Assembly: GCA_963785745.1 (NCBI GenBank)
Contig: CAWAWR010000017.1
Location: forward strand, 62,001-126,000
DNA: 64,000 nt
Reading direction: 5' to 3'
Source of the DNA: VAZQ01 sp963785745
GTDB taxonomy: Bacteria; Pseudomonadota; Alphaproteobacteria; Rhizobiales; Xanthobacteraceae
The notes under the pieces were generated by a model. It had not been told where the DNA came from and ran no database searches. It was given only the letters and a program-made list of their open reading frames with translations. Position numbers and translations under genes: made by a program. Of this stretch, positions 61,805 through 64,000 are shown one piece after another; position 1 is the first letter of the stretch, and each line of letters starts with the position of its first letter.

Positions 61805-62745
61805 ATGATATTCACGATCAACAATTGCACGGTCGACACCGGCGCCTATCAGATACGGCGCGACGGACAAGTGATTCCGGTCGAGCCGCAGGTGTTCGAC
61901 TTGCTGGTGCTCTGTCAAGAACGGGACGGCTGTTACCAAGGACGAGATCATCGAGCACATCTGGCACGGCCGCATCGTATCGGAGGCGTCGCTCAGCAGC
62001 CGGATCAAGGCCGCGCGGCAAGCCATCGGTGACGACGGCGCCTCCCAGGGCTGCATCCGCACCGTCCATCGCCGCGGATTTCGAGTCGTCGCTGAAGTGA
62101 CTCAAAGCGCGGCGCCGCCGACTTATTCCGACGCGGTCTCGAAAGATCTTCTCCCGCCTTCCGCCGTCATCGGGAATGGCGAGAGCAAAGGCGCCGCGGC
62201 GCGAACCAATCTCCGCTTTTGGAGCGGCGCGCTGGCTCTTCTGATCGCCGCCCTGGGTGGGGCAGCCTGGTACACGTCCTCGGCGACGACGCCGTCGATG
62301 CAGTCGATTTCGCCGGCGGCTCTCAGCATGCCGACCGGCCCGGCCGTTGCGGTCCTGCGTTTCAGGAATCCCTCGGGCGAGGAAGGCGATCGAGCTCAAT
62401 CCGAAAGTCTATCCGCGCTGGTGGCATGCGGCGCTCGGCAAGGAGCACTACCGCAAGGGCGAATACCGGGAGGCGCTGCTCGAGTTCAAGAACATGAACC
62501 TGCCGAACTGGTGGTGGAACCAGGTCGAGCTCGCCTACACCTACGGCCAGCTCGGCGACATGGAGAACGCCCGAGCCGCCGTGACCAAATTGCTTGAGCT
62601 CTATCCGGGCTTCGATCTGGAAAAGGCGGTCACCGAGCACGAGAAGTTCAGCTTCGAGCGGTCCTATATCGACCACGCCGTCGACGGCCTCCGGAAGGCC
62701 GGCGTGCCCAAGCGGACCGCAGAACTGGAAGAGGCAAGGCGGTAA
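61805..62745 (+). pseudogene. truncated winged-helix/TolB-TPR regulator (CadC-like), internally deleted
   Basis: An N-terminal OmpR-type winged helix (FTINNCTVDTGAYQIRRDGQ and TKDEIIEHIWHGRIVSEASL) is followed by a transmembrane helix near residue 150 (FWSGALALLIAALGGAAWY). VAVLRFRNPSGEE then begins the TolB-like domain. A frame break near 61912 is +1. Directly after SGEE the sequence jumps to RKAIELNPKVYPRWW, the end of a TPR region, and finishes KRTAELEEARR. Full-length relatives carry several hundred residues of TolB and TPR sequence here. This looks like a real internal deletion rather than only a consensus error. Confidence 0.65.
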
Positions 62746-62826
62746 TCATATTCGCGTCTCGCCCTCCCCTTTTCCCAGTGGCACGCCCATATTGGCGGTT
62801 CGGTACGCACCATTCTCACGGCGATC

Positions 62827-63864
62827 ATGAAATTCCTCGATGAAGCCAAGGTCTATATCCGCTCCGGCGACGGCGGGAACGGCTGCGTGGCGTTCCGGCG
62901 CGAAAAATACATCGAGTTCGGCGGCCCGAGCGGCGGCGACGGCGGCAAAGGCGGCGACGTGATCGCGGAGGCGGTCGAGGGGCTCAACACGCTCATCGAC
63001 TATCGCTACCAGCAGCATTTCAAGGCGAAGAGCGGCGTCGGCGGCATGGGCAAGGACCGTCACGGCGCGAACGGCGCCGACATCGTGCTGAAGGTTCCGG
63101 TGGGCACGCAGATCTACGAAGAGGACGGCGAGACCTTGCTGGCCGACCTCGACAAGGCCGGCGACCGCATCACGCTCGCGAAGGGCGGCAATGGCGGCTT
63201 CGGCAATGCGCGGTTCAAGACCTCGACCAATCGCGCGCCGCGCAACGCCAATCCCGGCCAACCGGGCGAGGAACGCACGATCCGGCTGCGCATGAAGCTG
63301 ATCGCCGATGCCGGCGTTGTCGGCCTGCCGAATGCCGGCAAGTCGACCTTCCTGGCGGCGGTGAGCGCGGCGCGGCCGAAGATTGCGGACTATCCGTTCA
63401 CGACATTGCATCCGCAACTCGGCGTGGTGGAAGTCGGCGACCAGTCGTTCGTGCTGGCCGACATTCCCGGCCTGATCGAAGGCGCGCATGAGGGCGCCGG
63501 CCTCGGAGACCGGTTCCTCGGCCACATCGAGCGCTGCCGGGTGCTGCTGCATCTCGTGGACGGCACCGGCGAACACGCAGGCGAAGCCTACAAGACCGTG
63601 CGGGCGGAGCTCGACGCCTACGGCGAAGGGCTCGCCGACAAGCCGGAGATCGTCGCGCTCAACAAGGCCGACGCGCTGACGCCTGAACAGCTCAAGCAGC
63701 AGACAGCGCGGCTCAAGCGCGCGTCCAAGACAACGCCGCTGATCCTGTCGGCCGCGACCGGCGCCGGCGTTCCGGAAGCCTTGCGGGCCGTGCTGAAGGT
63801 GATCGGCACGGATCGAGCGTCGGCGCGCGGCCGCAAGAACGAAGAGGCTGCGTGGCAGCCCTGA
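62827..63864 (+). CDS. obgE: GTPase Obg/CgtA
   Basis: A 345-residue Obg GTPase. The Gly-rich Obg fold (FGGPSGGDGGKGGDVIAEAV, KAKSGVGGMGKDRHGANGAD, KGGNGGFGNARFKTSTNRAP) precedes the G domain: G1 VVGLPNAGKSTFLAAVS, DIPGLIEGAHEGAGLGDRFL and ALNKADAL. No C-terminal OCT domain is present, as in other alphaproteobacteria. It is required for ribosome maturation and stress control. In relatives it lies soon after rplU-rpmA; here about 11 kb of other genes intervene. Confidence 0.95.
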   Translation: MKFLDEAKVYIRSGDGGNGCVAFRREKYIEFGGPSGGDGGKGGDVIAEAVEGLNTLIDYRYQQHFKAKSGVGGMGKDRHGANGADIVLKVPVGTQIYEEDGETLLADLDKAGDRITLAKGGNGGFGNARFKTSTNRAPRNANPGQPGEERTIRLRMKLIADAGVVGLPNAGKSTFLAAVSAARPKIADYPFTTLHPQLGVVEVGDQSFVLADIPGLIEGAHEGAGLGDRFLGHIERCRVLLHLVDGTGEHAGEAYKTVRAELDAYGEGLADKPEIVALNKADALTPEQLKQQTARLKRASKTTPLILSAATGAGVPEALRAVLKVIGTDRASARGRKNEEAAWQP

Positions 63865-63875
63865 TCGGGACGCCC

Positions 63876-64000
63876 ATGAACCGGGTGACCGCAAGTCTCG
63901 GCACGGTGATTTTTCTGATTGTTGCTCCCGGATTCGTCGCGGGCTTTGTGCCTTGGTGGATGTCACGATGGCCGTCGACGCCCGCGGCGTTCGACATCGC
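63876..64000 (+). CDS. isoprenylcysteine carboxyl methyltransferase-family membrane protein, N-terminal part
   Basis: The first 41 codons, MNRVTASLGTVIFLIVAPGF and VAGFVPWWMSRWPSTPAAFD, give a hydrophobic start typical of isoprenylcysteine carboxyl methyltransferase/PEMT-like integral membrane proteins. The C-terminal methyltransferase part lies beyond the window edge. It starts 11 bases after obgE, so co-transcription is likely. Confidence 0.6.
   Translation, partial: MNRVTASLGTVIFLIVAPGFVAGFVPWWMSRWPSTPAAFDI

Overview
The window reads as chromosomal DNA of a high-GC alphaproteobacterium in the order Hyphomicrobiales, probably near Bradyrhizobium, Xanthobacteraceae or Pseudolabrys. That placement is an inference. 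It rests on the many tripartite-tricarboxylate (Bug/TctC) periplasmic binding proteins, the DUF2794, DUF1223 and ZapE genes, the neighbouring mdh/sucC, acnA/ccmABCDG and yciB/ftsY/mtaB/dapF genes, and the abundant palindromic intergenic repeats. No rRNA, tRNA, CRISPR array, insertion sequence or phage gene was recognised.

Layout. 0-6.3 kb: start of sucC, mdh, three tandem Bug genes, zapE and thpR. 6.3-12.1 kb: a tesA / ybbA / ybbP-type block with an extra membrane protein inside it, then a Bax-inhibitor-1 protein with a clear terminator. 12.2-15.4 kb: an acetyltransferase, an arsenic operon (arsR, a probable arsI remnant, arsC, aquaglyceroporin), DUF2794, and a non-coding stretch ending in an orphan terminator. 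15.4-20.4 kb: a four-gene catabolic operon (Gfo/Idh, creatininase, cupin, D-2-hydroxyacid dehydrogenase), a ModA-like binding protein and DUF1223. 20.4-26.4 kb: aconitase and the cytochrome c maturation genes ccmABCD-ccmG. 26.4-32.5 kb: a Crp-type regulator and three RTX calcium-binding repeat proteins. 32.7-43.6 kb: a GFA protein, yciB, ftsY, two long inverted repeats, an RluA-type synthase, a candidate sRNA, several metabolic and transport genes, then mtaB and dapF. 43.7-49.6 kb: four more Bug proteins, an enoyl-CoA hydratase relative and an alpha/beta hydrolase. 49.8-64 kb: rplU-rpmA, and about 11 kb of sulfur, peroxide and thiol genes with a P450 lying between rpmA and obgE.

How the genes fit together. 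The housekeeping genes cover the TCA cycle (sucC, mdh, acnA), heme handling (ccm), SRP-dependent targeting (ftsY), ribosomal proteins and lysine/peptidoglycan precursor synthesis (dapF). The accessory genes lean toward scavenging small organic acids: eight Bug-type binding proteins with no TctAB membrane partner in the window, plus two other binding proteins. Others deal with arsenic, or with sulfur and peroxide (cysteine dioxygenase-like protein, four-domain rhodanese, flavocytochrome-type sulfide dehydrogenase, 1-Cys peroxiredoxin, di-heme peroxidase).

Quality warning. Many recognisable genes are broken by single-base frameshifts. Nearly every one that can be resolved is a +1 insertion, and they are concentrated at 48.6-58.8 kb. 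One four-domain rhodanese gene needs five. This looks like consensus sequencing error rather than biology, so those genes are annotated as intact genes carrying frameshifts. The truncated regulator at 61.8 kb and the arsI remnant look like genuine gene decay.
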